Shown here piece by piece: positions 46,244-55,712 of a stretch of DNA of 64,000 nucleotides; the first letter of the stretch is position 1, and every line of letters starts with the position of its first letter. Below the pieces are notes generated by a model, which ran no database searches, was not told the DNA's origin, and saw nothing but the letters and a program-made list of their open reading frames with translations. The stretch is from assembly GCF_000425845.1 (NCBI RefSeq), contig NZ_AUEF01000009.1, forward strand, positions 1-64,000. The letters run 5' to 3'. Origin of the DNA: Jeotgalicoccus psychrophilus DSM 19085 (GTDB lineage: Bacteria; Bacillota; Bacilli; Staphylococcales; Salinicoccaceae). A program made the position numbers and the translations under genes.

Positions 46244-47512
46244 TTATTCAGAGATTTCATCAACTTCTGAAATATCCACACTTTTTATTCTTGAAGTGAT
46301 TCCAGGCACAAAACAAGCTAAGCCTTTTGCTTTAAATAAAGTAATTAACTTTGCGAAAGAGTTCGACTCTACGAAAACTTGCTCTCTATTATATCGAACA
46401 ACATCATCCCATAAATACATAAGCAATTTCGAACTAACTGTATCGATATTCTGCATTTCATACTTTGTCAGAAATCGTTGTCCAATCAACTTATCCTCAT
46501 CAATTTTAAGTATTTCAGATAAATGATTATTTAGTTCTTCTCCTAAAACCTGCCAAGGAATATCAAATCCGGCTACTTCCACATCGCTTAACTCGTTATT
46601 AGCAAAGTTTATTGGTAAATATTCAAATTCCCATCTTCTTTTGAATGCACTATCCAATACATACACACCCTGATCTGCACTGTTCATCGTAGCAATAATA
46701 CTCATATTAGAAGGAATTCTAATTTTGGTTATATCATATCCTGTTTTTTCAAAAATATATTTACTAATATCTTTATTTAGAATTGGATATATACTTAATC
46801 CTTTATCATCTCTATCTAACAACTGGAACACATCTCCAAATACAGCTGCTGTATTAGCTCTATTTAACTCTTCAATTATTAGCCCGTGTTTTTTTTCGGG
46901 TGATTTGAGCGCAGATATTAATGTATCTACAAACGTGCCAGGCGCAAAATTGTAATTTATACTTCCCGTATCATCATTTTGAATTGGTCTAAGTCCACCT
47001 ATAAAATCAAAATACGTTATTTCTGGGTGGAATGTAATTCTATTATAATCAGAGAATTTTTCATTTACTTTATATGATTTCCCTGTACCTGGTGCCCCAT
47101 AAAATATTTTATTTATGCCACCCTCTATACATGAATCATAATCAAATGATATATCTTGATGATCACTTTCCTCAGTTTTATCTTTTTTTGATTCTTCACT
47201 CAAATTACTTTCTAGTATAAAACCATAATATAGTGATGCAGCATTGTTTTGATCTAACAATAATAATAAACTTGATAAAACTTCATCTTTATAACCCACA
47301 TTCAAATCTTTAATCTCATTTTTAAAGATATTTTTTAGTATATCTTTGTTTTGATATTCTTTAAATAAATCTGGGTTCCTAAAGAAATCTACTTGTTCAT
47401 CACTATCACTATTATATTTTCTATTGACAAACTTCAAATATTGAACAATATCATTTACGTTTGCTACATTATTATTTTTCAACCACTCTGTGAATCGCCG
47501 TTCATTATTCAT
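46244..47512 (-). CDS. McrB-like AAA+ NTPase (restriction subunit)
   Basis: 422 aa. Walker A GAPGTGKS at 139-146, Walker B-like LIIEELNRAN, and the McrB-type ATMNSADQG nucleotide signature with R-finger region FKRRWEF. McrB relatives hydrolyse GTP and drive the nuclease. The N-terminal 120 residues are an unassigned DNA- or partner-binding part. AAGGAGG is eight bases before the ATG at 47512, whose first codon overlaps the stop of the upstream gene. Confidence 0.85.
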   Translation of the reverse strand: MNNERRFTEWLKNNNVANVNDIVQYLKFVNRKYNSDSDEQVDFFRNPDLFKEYQNKDILKNIFKNEIKDLNVGYKDEVLSSLLLLLDQNNAASLYYGFILESNLSEESKKDKTEESDHQDISFDYDSCIEGGINKIFYGAPGTGKSYKVNEKFSDYNRITFHPEITYFDFIGGLRPIQNDDTGSINYNFAPGTFVDTLISALKSPEKKHGLIIEELNRANTAAVFGDVFQLLDRDDKGLSIYPILNKDISKYIFEKTGYDITKIRIPSNMSIIATMNSADQGVYVLDSAFKRRWEFEYLPINFANNELSDVEVAGFDIPWQVLGEELNNHLSEILKIDEDKLIGQRFLTKYEMQNIDTVSSKLLMYLWDDVVRYNREQVFVESNSFAKLITLFKAKGLACFVPGITSRIKSVDISEVDEISE

Positions 47513-48362
47513 AAGATTCCTCCTTAAAATATTCAAATATACTCATTTTAGAATACAGAGCCTCTTTAAAGAGTTGTCTATCATATCTCTTAGTAATAAT
47601 ATTTTCATACTTATGAATTTTTTTCTTAATGTCTTCAACATATTCATCACGAATTTTTATACTATCGGAAGTAACTTCCAAACTTTTAATTTGATTGAAC
47701 AATCCAAAAATCCTAACTTCGCTTACTTTCCCTCTTATTTTCTTAACTTCTTCTAAATGATTAATTCTAGATTTAACTATGTACTCAATACATTGATATA
47801 CATCATCATAGTTGTGCGTCGAATAAACGAATGCATAGAATTCATCTTTTGAAATTGCAAACCTTTCTGTATATTCATATGCTAAGAGTAATACTTTATA
47901 TAAAACAAATAATGGGTGTAATAAGACTTCAGACTCCTCACGTTTTCTATTTACAAACATTTTTTCTACTTGTTGTTCAAAAATGTCATAATACATTTCA
48001 ACCTTTTCAAAATTACCATCACATCTTTTTTGTATCTCAAAAAATGGATCAGCTATTTCTCGTTCGAGATTTTTGCTATACACACCCTTTACCAATCCAA
48101 TATAAACTGCATTTGGTACTATCCTGCTCGTCGCAGTCAATTTATGGCTATCTATCCCTTTTTGGAGTGTTTCACTTTGCTGTTTATAAAATTGAACCAA
48201 TCCCACTTTTTCACCAATTTTATTATACTCTTTAAATTTCTCCAAAATAAAAGCACTGTAACATAAATCAATTATGGACCATTCATGTTTTGGGGTATAC
48301 CAAGTGATTTCTTTAAGATTTTCATGTTCTAATAAATAATCAATACGATTTTTAAAGTTCAT
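47505..48362 (-). CDS. Unknown 285-aa restriction-operon protein (YdiR position)
   Basis: 285 aa, helical. The middle part (LHPLFVLYKVLLLAYEY, KDEFYAFVYSTH) and the following K-x-R-I-N helices recall the winged-helix recognition domains of some type II restriction enzymes, but I see no nuclease motif. Position matches ydiR in the B. subtilis BsuMI operon (ydiR-ydiS-ydjA). Likely the DNA-recognition subunit (inference). AAAGGTG before ATG; overlaps the McrB gene by 8 bp. Confidence 0.65.
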   Translation of the reverse strand: MNFKNRIDYLLEHENLKEITWYTPKHEWSIIDLCYSAFILEKFKEYNKIGEKVGLVQFYKQQSETLQKGIDSHKLTATSRIVPNAVYIGLVKGVYSKNLEREIADPFFEIQKRCDGNFEKVEMYYDIFEQQVEKMFVNRKREESEVLLHPLFVLYKVLLLAYEYTERFAISKDEFYAFVYSTHNYDDVYQCIEYIVKSRINHLEEVKKIRGKVSEVRIFGLFNQIKSLEVTSDSIKIRDEYVEDIKKKIHKYENIITKRYDRQLFKEALYSKMSIFEYFKEESYE

Positions 48363-48374
48363 AAAACATCACCT

Positions 48375-49535
48375 TTATCTTTGATATTTTAAAATGACAT
48401 TAGCTATTGCCTCAGCCAATAATGGCGGGACAGCATTACCTATTTGTTTCCCAATCGAACTTTTATTTCCATAGAATACAAAGTCATCATCAAACGACTG
48501 TATTCTTGCTGCTTCTCTAGGAGTTAGCGATCTATTGAGCTCTGGATGTATAACTCTTCCAGCAGATGGTGTATCAAATCTTGTTGTTATTGTTGGTGAA
48601 CTTTTATTCCACTCTAATCTACCGTAAGACCCACTGTGAACTGACTTAATACTCTCATGATCTTTTAAATTACGATAATTTTCTCCTTGCTTAATTTCAG
48701 CAATCCTAGCAATTGTTTTTTCAGCATGTAGTGGAGCAACATGGTTATAAAGGTTTTCTGTCTTTGTTCTTCTAGCTATTTGATATTTTTTCAGTGTTGG
48801 AGATTTATATTCGCTAATAAATTCTCCGTCACCACTTTCTAAATAATTAAGGTCGCTGATAGCGTCTGATACGGTGACATCGTCAGGAATTTTTCTTGCC
48901 TCTGTAAATTCTTTCAAGTCAGCTAATATATCAATTTTGTGTGTTTTCGATCCTAATATTATTAATCTCTTTCGTTTTTGTGGAACTCCCGCAATGGTAG
49001 AATCTATAATTTTTGTTTCAATATTGTATCCATGCCCACTAAACTCCGAGGCATCAGAAAAAATCTTAGTAATTTCATTTAGGATATCACCATTTTTTAA
49101 ATTCACTAAACCTGGTACATTTTCAAAAACAAAAAATTCCGGTTCGAATATCTGTAGAAGTTTAAAATAATATTTAAATAAAAAGTTTCGTGGATCTTCA
49201 ATGAACTCATTAGTTTTTCTAATCCTAGCTCCTGCCATACTAAATCCTTGACAAGGAGGCCCTCCAATAATGACATCTATACTAGACAATTTACTGCGTA
49301 TCTCATCTCTTCGCTCTGGATCATCTATAAGAGCTAAATTCTCTTCTATACATTCTTTAAAATTATCTGCTAGATATTTTATATCTCTGTTGATCATCAA
49401 TGTTTCAGGGTGGTTCTTTCTATAAGATTCTGCTATCATAGGATCGATTTCGTTAGCCAAAATGATATCATATCCGGCTTTTTTAAATCCTGAACTCAAT
49501 CCACCTACTCCTGAAAACAAGTCTATAACATTCAT
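48375..49535 (-). CDS. DNA (cytosine-5) methyltransferase
   Basis: 386 aa. m5C motifs in order: DLFSGVGGLSSGF (I), GGPPCQGFS (IV, catalytic Cys), ENVPG (VI), QKRKRLI (VIII), and SLTPREAARIQSF and QIGNAVPP (IX-X). Protects host DNA from the restriction subunits. The recognition domain between VIII and IX is short. Its ATG overlaps the end of the upstream N6A methyltransferase gene with GGAGG inside that gene, so they are translationally coupled. Confidence 0.93.
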   Translation of the reverse strand: MNVIDLFSGVGGLSSGFKKAGYDIILANEIDPMIAESYRKNHPETLMINRDIKYLADNFKECIEENLALIDDPERRDEIRSKLSSIDVIIGGPPCQGFSMAGARIRKTNEFIEDPRNFLFKYYFKLLQIFEPEFFVFENVPGLVNLKNGDILNEITKIFSDASEFSGHGYNIETKIIDSTIAGVPQKRKRLIILGSKTHKIDILADLKEFTEARKIPDDVTVSDAISDLNYLESGDGEFISEYKSPTLKKYQIARRTKTENLYNHVAPLHAEKTIARIAEIKQGENYRNLKDHESIKSVHSGSYGRLEWNKSSPTITTRFDTPSAGRVIHPELNRSLTPREAARIQSFDDDFVFYGNKSSIGKQIGNAVPPLLAEAIANVILKYQR

Positions 49536-49536
49536 T

Positions 49537-51453
49537 TCATGGCCTCCGACTATTGTAATTCTCTAGCTCATCATTCATTCTATAACTTAAATTATACTGT
49601 CTTAGGTACTCTAGCTCTCTAGTAGTCAAATCAAATAAACTTCCTAATAATAGATTAATCTCATCAATAATCTCTTTAGATTTTTTATGCTTAAATGAAT
49701 AATCCGCTTGTTTAGTACCAATGAATTCTTTGTTTCTCTCTATATCATCCTCTAGTAATTTTGTATATTTGTTAATTTTAATCTCTGATAACTCAGTCAA
49801 TTTATTGAAATCAAATTTAAAGTATTTCAATTCTTTATTTGTAATATGCCATCCGTCTGAGATGCTTTCCCAATAAAAATAAAATATATCTGAATTTAGT
49901 AACAAATAAAATAAATTTCTTACCTTAATATCTTCAAAAAACAGCTTTTTATATTCTGATGATTCATTAATCACTGGAAATGCCTTCATCCAGAAAGTCA
50001 TTCTAGTACTCATAGACAATGGATGTTGTCCTTTTGGACTCGTCATACTTAGTATATTCGTTTCGTTAGAAGTAACTTTCTTCAGTATCTCTTCTTCTAT
50101 TTGATTTCCATATTTAAAAATAAATTCTGAGGTCTCAAAAATATTTCTTCTATATTTTATATTTTTAAATAAATTATCTCTTTCTTTTTCATACCAATGT
50201 ATATAACTTGTAGTGTATATTTTAGGCACAACAGTCTGATTTTTCTTAGCAATTACAATTGATAATTTTTGGTGTACTCCGTTAAATAATGTGCCAGGTC
50301 TATCCGCAAAATTAGCAATAAAAATTTCATTCATATTTTTATATAAATACTCTCTTACGTAGGACATCCTCAATGTAGACACTAAAGAAATAGGAACAAT
50401 CAAGCCCAGCACTCCATCTTCAGTGAGTAAGCTAATTGATTTTTCTATCATAAAAGCATATAGATTACCACTTTTTTTTGTTTCATAATTTTCCAACTCA
50501 TAATTTTGAATTTTTGAATACTCTACGTATGGTGGGTTTCCAACAATACAATCAAACCTATCTGATTTATCCGAGATGATACTAGACCAATTATTATAAG
50601 TTAAAGAATTTTGCTCATAAAAATTTAGTTTAGGAATTTCTTTTAATTCCATATTATATTTCTGAAGTATTTGAATGCTTTTCAATATCACTCTGAATCT
50701 TGCAATATCCAATGCATCGGGCATAATATCTATACCATGTATTATTTTTTCCATAATATACATTAGGGTAGAATGAATATCTAACGTTTTTTCTATCGCT
50801 TTACAACATAAAACATATACTTCTGTCAGATATTCAATAGTAGCAACTAAAAACGCTCCTGTTCCAACTGAAATATCTGCAACCTTAAACTCTTTCAGAA
50901 CATCTAATAACTCATATACTTCATGTTTTTCAGCAGATATTAATACTTTTTCAAATAATACTTTCTTTTCATTTGATTCATTCATAGAATCAGTAAAATT
51001 GCTCATAAACTCCACTTTAATTTTATTTTCAGCATTCAACTTATTTAAAAGTGCCCATAAAATTGAAGAATCTAGGATATATTGAATAGTGTCTTCATCT
51101 GTATAGTATGCACCATTCTCTCTCTGGTTAACATACTTCTCAAAGACTCTTCCAATAATATCTGGAGTAAGAGAATTCTTTTCTTCTTTAAGTGACCAAG
51201 AATATTTGTGAACAATGTTTTGTATATAGCTTAAAAAAAGATTATAATCCATGTCTGGTTTTTCAAAAGATAATAGTTTATATAATCCATTATTGCTGCT
51301 AATTTCTTCATGTTCTAAAAATTGGTTAACAATCTCATAGTTAATAATTTTCGCTATTTCTTTTCTACTTAAATCACTATTAATATAGATATATTCATTT
51401 ATTTTTTTATAGTCTCTATAAAATTGGTTGATACGTTTATTTGTAGACTCCAA
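49537..51453 (-). CDS. N6-adenine DNA methyltransferase (Eco57I type)
   Basis: 638 aa. SAM-binding DISVGTGAF (193-201) and catalytic NPPY (306-309), with a LTPDIIGRVFEKY and GAYYT segment typical of Eco57I/PglX-like methylases. No nuclease domain N-terminal to the motifs, so it looks like a pure methyltransferase with a C-terminal target-recognition part. Start is TTG with GAGGAG eight bases upstream. First gene of the operon. Confidence 0.85.
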   Translation of the reverse strand: MESTNKRINQFYRDYKKINEYIYINSDLSRKEIAKIINYEIVNQFLEHEEISSNNGLYKLLSFEKPDMDYNLFLSYIQNIVHKYSWSLKEEKNSLTPDIIGRVFEKYVNQRENGAYYTDEDTIQYILDSSILWALLNKLNAENKIKVEFMSNFTDSMNESNEKKVLFEKVLISAEKHEVYELLDVLKEFKVADISVGTGAFLVATIEYLTEVYVLCCKAIEKTLDIHSTLMYIMEKIIHGIDIMPDALDIARFRVILKSIQILQKYNMELKEIPKLNFYEQNSLTYNNWSSIISDKSDRFDCIVGNPPYVEYSKIQNYELENYETKKSGNLYAFMIEKSISLLTEDGVLGLIVPISLVSTLRMSYVREYLYKNMNEIFIANFADRPGTLFNGVHQKLSIVIAKKNQTVVPKIYTTSYIHWYEKERDNLFKNIKYRRNIFETSEFIFKYGNQIEEEILKKVTSNETNILSMTSPKGQHPLSMSTRMTFWMKAFPVINESSEYKKLFFEDIKVRNLFYLLLNSDIFYFYWESISDGWHITNKELKYFKFDFNKLTELSEIKINKYTKLLEDDIERNKEFIGTKQADYSFKHKKSKEIIDEINLLLGSLFDLTTRELEYLRQYNLSYRMNDELENYNSRRP

Positions 51454-51551
51454 CGGTAAATACTCCTCTTGATTATGCTGCTCTCTTTTAACATTTCTCT
51501 AATTTTATGAAAGAGCACTTTTATTATTAAGTATATCAATTACAGCAACTA

Positions 51552-51587
51552 AAATTTGCCTCCAAATTAGTATACTTACGCAAATTT
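51552..51587 (-). promoter_or_regulatory. Inverted repeat upstream of the restriction-modification operon
   Basis: AAATTTGC...GCAAATTT, an 8-bp perfect inverted repeat 36 bp long overall, with palindrome AGTATACT between the arms. 99 bp before the TTG start. Candidate operator for autoregulation; no promoter was fixed. Confidence 0.45.
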
Positions 51588-51647
51588 CCACTAATTCATT
51601 CTAGAGTCTTTTTAGTTGCTTTACAATTTAAATAAAATTAAAAAAAT

Positions 51648-51670
51648 ACTCTGAACACTTTGTTCAGAGT
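51648..51670 (-). terminator. Hairpin terminator in the 474-bp gap
   Basis: ACTCTGAAC-AAAGT-GTTCAGAGT, then ATTTTTTTAATTT on the minus strand. It blocks transcription into the restriction-modification operon from upstream. Confidence 0.75.
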
Positions 51671-51853
51671 TTCATTCTATTTAATTCATCCAAATATACA
51701 AACCTGAATAGTGAACATATGTTCTACTCCTATAATACTTAGTATATATTTTTAGATTTAATTTGTCTAATTACCAAAATATAGTGTTTTCGATCAATCT
51801 GACCAGCACTAAACCTAGTTTCATTTACATACTCATTTAATTTAAGTAATCAG
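51671..51853 (-). other. Intergenic segment between two terminators
   Basis: 183 bp with no credible gene. A minus-strand open stretch of about 36 codons (51749-51856 region, containing NETRFSAGQIDRKHYILVI) has no start with an SD. It may be a decayed gene fragment or chance. It could alternatively be a short untranslated RNA ending at the 51648 terminator. Confidence 0.3.
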
Positions 51854-51914
51854 CGTTGATACTGCTCGTACTAGTATCAACGAATACAAGACCTCCTTAA
51901 TATTAAGGAGGTCT
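51854..51914 (-). terminator. Two consecutive hairpins after the M24 gene
   Basis: 51889-51914: AGACCTCCTTAAT-ATTAAGGAGGTCT, a perfect 26-bp palindrome 13 bp after the M24 stop, with a weak T run. 51854-51882: CGTTGATACT...AGTATCAACG, 10-bp perfect stem. Together they probably end the catabolic operon. Confidence 0.65.
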
Positions 51915-51927
51915 ATAGATTCTTAAT

Positions 51928-53061
51928 TTATCTAATTATTAAACTCTCTATATCCCTTGGATATTCCGTTATTAGAACTGTATCATCCTCTGTTAGTACT
52001 ACTGTATCAGAATGCCTGAAACCACCTACACCAGGAATATATATACCCGGTTCAATACAAAACACCATTCCAGCTTCTAGTTCCAAATCATTATCGAATC
52101 TAAGTGATGGTTCTTCATGAACCCCTATACCTATGCCATGACCTGTTCTGTGAACAACATATTCTTTCAACCCCGCCTTGTCTATTACATCTAATGCTTG
52201 TTGATTCACTTCTTTTGCTGTAACTCCTACTTTAATATAATCCAATGCTGCTTGTTGAGATTCAACCATTACATTGAACACTTCTCGCTGTTTCTCAGTA
52301 GGTTCTCCAATAAACATTGTACGTTCGCATTCAGCTCGATATCCATTCAATCCAACTTGTCTACTGTGAATAATAATATCTTTTTCTTCCAGTTTTCTTG
52401 AATTTGAAAATACATGTGGCATATTTGTTCTTTCGATTCCAGATGGTGACATTACAAAATAATCAAACGTAGAGTCAGGATATTTTTTGGATACTTCTTT
52501 AAAGAGATATTCATTACCAAAATAGTCCATCTCCAATTCACTTATACCTTGCCTAGCATTTTCTACCGACTCCTTCAGTGCCTGACTTACTAATTGACCT
52601 GATTCTTTAATCATTTCAATTTCTTCATCACTTTTAACAGCACGCATTTCTGTAATATCTTTTTCGATATTTTCAATACTAGAACCAAACTCTTTCAGCA
52701 TTAGAGTAATCTGTGTTGGTAAAGCATTATATTCTATACCTATTGTCATTTCTGAACTTAATGTGTTAAGCATCACCTGTACTTGTTCAAGATAAGAATA
52801 TGCTCCCTCTTTGTCTTTTACCTCATGATAAATATATAAGTGGTCAACATCAGTTTTATCTTTAGCATGATTTTCTTCCAAAGTTGGTATAATTAAACTT
52901 GTTTCTTTATCAGTAACGAGTATAAGAATCGGTCTCGAATACGTAATTGCTTTTAAACCGCTAAAATAATACTGATTTTCAAAATTTGATATTAACACTG
53001 CATCTAATGACTTTTCTTTCATAATTGTTCTTAACTTTTTAATTCTTGACTTGAAGTCCAT
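51928..53061 (-). CDS. M24-fold (pita-bread) hydrolase without the full metal site
   Basis: 377 aa: N-terminal creatinase_N domain, C-terminal M24 fold. Annotated relatives are called Xaa-Pro peptidases, but three of the five metal ligands differ. The two Asp positions read Ser (IIHSRQ) and Glu (AECERT), and the last Glu reads Ser (FRHSD). His (TGHGIG) and Glu (IEPG) remain. GY-x3-ERT resembles metal-free creatinase; ectoine hydrolase is another metal-free relative as I recall it. So probably a hydrolase of a small amidine or cyclic substrate (inference). Confidence 0.75.
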   Translation of the reverse strand: MDFKSRIKKLRTIMKEKSLDAVLISNFENQYYFSGLKAITYSRPILILVTDKETSLIIPTLEENHAKDKTDVDHLYIYHEVKDKEGAYSYLEQVQVMLNTLSSEMTIGIEYNALPTQITLMLKEFGSSIENIEKDITEMRAVKSDEEIEMIKESGQLVSQALKESVENARQGISELEMDYFGNEYLFKEVSKKYPDSTFDYFVMSPSGIERTNMPHVFSNSRKLEEKDIIIHSRQVGLNGYRAECERTMFIGEPTEKQREVFNVMVESQQAALDYIKVGVTAKEVNQQALDVIDKAGLKEYVVHRTGHGIGIGVHEEPSLRFDNDLELEAGMVFCIEPGIYIPGVGGFRHSDTVVLTEDDTVLITEYPRDIESLIIR

Positions 53062-53084
53062 AACTATTCAATCTCCTTTTAAAA

Positions 53085-54260
53085 TTAATTAATTTTAAAA
53101 ACTGATTCTCCTCTAGCGAATACTCTTTGAACCGTATTTAAGTGTTCTAAGTTTTCCAGTGGATTATCTTTAAGAATAACTAAATCTGCTTCGTATCCCT
53201 CTAAAATTATTCCTTTTTCTCGTTTCAATATTTTCCCTGCTGTGACTGTCGCTGTTTTTAAAGTTTCCTTGTTATCTTGAATCGTTTCATTCATTGCATA
53301 TATTTCATCTTTCAGTGCATGATGACTGACACCAGGAGAACCCGCATCAGATCCTGCCCCGATTAAAATATCTCTCTTATGATATTTTTTAAACGCGGCA
53401 TCATGAATCTTCACAATATCTTTTGCTTTTTTTCGTGCATATTCGGGCACTCCCTGATGTTCTGCAACCTGTCTATAAACAAATAATGTCGGATTCCACG
53501 CAACTTTATGTTCTTCCATTAAATCCATCAGCTCATCATCCATATAATGTCCGTGTTCTATTGTATCTACACCAGCAAGTATTGAATTTTTTATACTTTC
53601 CCTGCCGATAGCATGAGACGCTACATCTAAACCAAACTTATGTGCTTCGTCACAAATAATAGTCATCTCTTCTAAACTGAGTTCTGATTGACCAGCTGAT
53701 TCACCTTCACTCCGCCCATAAACTCCTCCTGATGCACTAATTTTTATAACTGTTGCACCTTTATAGATTTGCTCTCGCACACCTTTTAATGCAGCATCTT
53801 TACCGTCCACAAAATTTGCCCAAAACGGATCATGACCGCCGGTCATCGTTAACGTCTTTCCACTTGTAATTATTTCAGGGCCTTTAATTACTCCTCTTCT
53901 TATTGCCTTAGAAACATGAATTGAAATATCGTCAATTGATCCAATATCTCTTACCGTTGTAATACCATGTTCTAAGTAATGATGCCCATTACTTACTGCT
54001 CTCATAAGCATCTGTTCGTAACCTTCTTTTTCTGTCATACTGACCGGATCTTCTGAACCATCCCAAATTACATGAACATGTAAATCAATCAATCCAGGAA
54101 TCAAATATCCATCTTGGCCATCAATTTCATAGTCGGATTTTTCTTTACTCATTGGAGCGATTTCACTTATTACTCCATTTTCAAACCATATTTCATGGTC
54201 TTCAATCAATTCAAGCTCTGCGCCATACAGTATATTTATATTTCTGATTACACTATTCAT
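53085..54260 (-). CDS. Metal-dependent amidohydrolase (imidazolonepropionase/prolidase-like)
   Basis: 391 aa TIM barrel. Metal ligands HVH (LIDLHVHVIWDG), Lys in VIKISASGG, His in SHAIG and IEHGH, Asp in GSDAG. Same subgroup as the dipeptide-hydrolysing amidohydrolases. 23 bp before the M24 gene and 26 bp after the transporter gene, all co-directional. Substrate unknown. Confidence 0.85.
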   Translation of the reverse strand: MNSVIRNINILYGAELELIEDHEIWFENGVISEIAPMSKEKSDYEIDGQDGYLIPGLIDLHVHVIWDGSEDPVSMTEKEGYEQMLMRAVSNGHHYLEHGITTVRDIGSIDDISIHVSKAIRRGVIKGPEIITSGKTLTMTGGHDPFWANFVDGKDAALKGVREQIYKGATVIKISASGGVYGRSEGESAGQSELSLEEMTIICDEAHKFGLDVASHAIGRESIKNSILAGVDTIEHGHYMDDELMDLMEEHKVAWNPTLFVYRQVAEHQGVPEYARKKAKDIVKIHDAAFKKYHKRDILIGAGSDAGSPGVSHHALKDEIYAMNETIQDNKETLKTATVTAGKILKREKGIILEGYEADLVILKDNPLENLEHLNTVQRVFARGESVFKIN

Positions 54261-54286
54261 TTAATTGCCTCCAGATATACAGGAAT

Positions 54287-55687
54287 CTATTCAGCTGGTT
54301 GTACTTCTCTATTTTGTTTTTGTGTTAGCAAACTCACGATAATTAACGAAGCTACTGATAATGGTAATGCGACAATCACACTGTTCCAATCATTAGGACG
54401 ATTCAGTACCATCTCCCAAATAAGAGTAGATCCTCCACCTAGTAACATAGATGTTAATACACCTGCTGTTGTTGCTTTTTTCCACATTAATGCAGCAAGT
54501 ATCGCGGGTGTAATTGACGCACCATACATCGTATATGAATACATTTGAATTTCTAATACTGTTGGGAAAAACCTTCCAAGAACATACGCAAGTATACCTA
54601 AAATCACGACTGTTCCTCTGCTAAACCACAGTGTTTGTTTTTTCGTTAATGGTTCTTTTTTTCCACGGATAAAATAAAATAAGTCATAGACGATATTTCC
54701 AGATGCTGATAAAAGATATGACGTCGCTGTTGTAATAATAAATGCGACCGCTGAACATAAAATAAGAACCCCAACGAATACAGGTAAGCCTTCTACAGCT
54801 AATGTGAGTATTGCTGCGTCCGCTTCAATTTCTGGAAATATAACAATTGCAGTAGTCGCAAGTATAATTGTTAACCCTATGACTAAAAAATTACCCGCTA
54901 TAAATCCGAGTACTGAGTTTTTAGCTACTTTTGCACTTTTAGCAGCCGAGAATCTTTGATACATATTTTGATCACCTAGAACTAATAAGAACAAGGGGAG
55001 GAAAAAACCTAATAGTTGAATAAATGACAGACCGCCGTTCCAAGTCTTTGTATGCTCAGGTAATGAAAGTGATAATCCTTCAAGTCCACCAGCTGTATTT
55101 AGTGCAAATGGAACACCTATTATAAATCCTAGAATGATTAACACTGCACTCAATGCATCAGAATATGCTACTGAGAACAATCCTCCACTTATAGTTAAAA
55201 ATATTACTAGTAAACCTATAACAATTGCGCCCCATTCAAGCGACATCCCTGTCGTTAATTGAAGGACATACGCCCCACCTGTAAACTGATATGCTGTTAT
55301 ACCAATAAATGCGAATAAAATTATAATTGATGCAATGAGTCTTGTGACGCGGCCAAATCTCTTCTCCATAAGTTGTGGCACGGTATAAGTTGCACTATTA
55401 CGCACTTTATCAGCAATAAAGTAAAGTACTATAGCCCCAACGATACCGCCTGATAAATTAAATATAGCTGCAAAAGGACCGTACTGATAAATAAAACTGG
55501 CGCCCCCAACAACGGTTCCTGAGCCTACAAAAGTAGCTAAAAGAGTTCCTATTACAACAAATAAAGGAAGACTTCTCCCTGCTACCATGAAATCATCACT
55601 ATCTTGAATTGAGTTTTTAGCAAAATAGACACCCATCCCAGCCATTATTAGCAAGTAAACAATTACTGCAATTAAATATATACTCAT
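54287..55687 (-). CDS. Sodium:solute symporter (SSS family)
   Basis: 466 aa, about 13 helices. SSS family features: AGRSLPLFVVIGTLLATFVG near TM2, GGLFSVAYSDALSAVLI, and QNMYQRFSAAK. Na+-driven importer of a small organic nutrient; grouping with hydrolases marks it as their supplier. ATG at 55687 after AAAGGGGATG is preferred to the upstream start that overlaps the previous gene. Confidence 0.9.
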   Translation of the reverse strand: MSIYLIAVIVYLLIMAGMGVYFAKNSIQDSDDFMVAGRSLPLFVVIGTLLATFVGSGTVVGGASFIYQYGPFAAIFNLSGGIVGAIVLYFIADKVRNSATYTVPQLMEKRFGRVTRLIASIIILFAFIGITAYQFTGGAYVLQLTTGMSLEWGAIVIGLLVIFLTISGGLFSVAYSDALSAVLIILGFIIGVPFALNTAGGLEGLSLSLPEHTKTWNGGLSFIQLLGFFLPLFLLVLGDQNMYQRFSAAKSAKVAKNSVLGFIAGNFLVIGLTIILATTAIVIFPEIEADAAILTLAVEGLPVFVGVLILCSAVAFIITTATSYLLSASGNIVYDLFYFIRGKKEPLTKKQTLWFSRGTVVILGILAYVLGRFFPTVLEIQMYSYTMYGASITPAILAALMWKKATTAGVLTSMLLGGGSTLIWEMVLNRPNDWNSVIVALPLSVASLIIVSLLTQKQNREVQPAE

Positions 55688-55712
55688 AACTTCATCCCCT
55701 TTTAAGTTATTA

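Noticed and set aside
49537..51453. BREX system based on a PglX-like methyltransferase
   Set aside because: No BrxA, BrxB, BrxC, PglZ or BrxL genes nearby; the operon has McrB/LlaJI restriction subunits instead.
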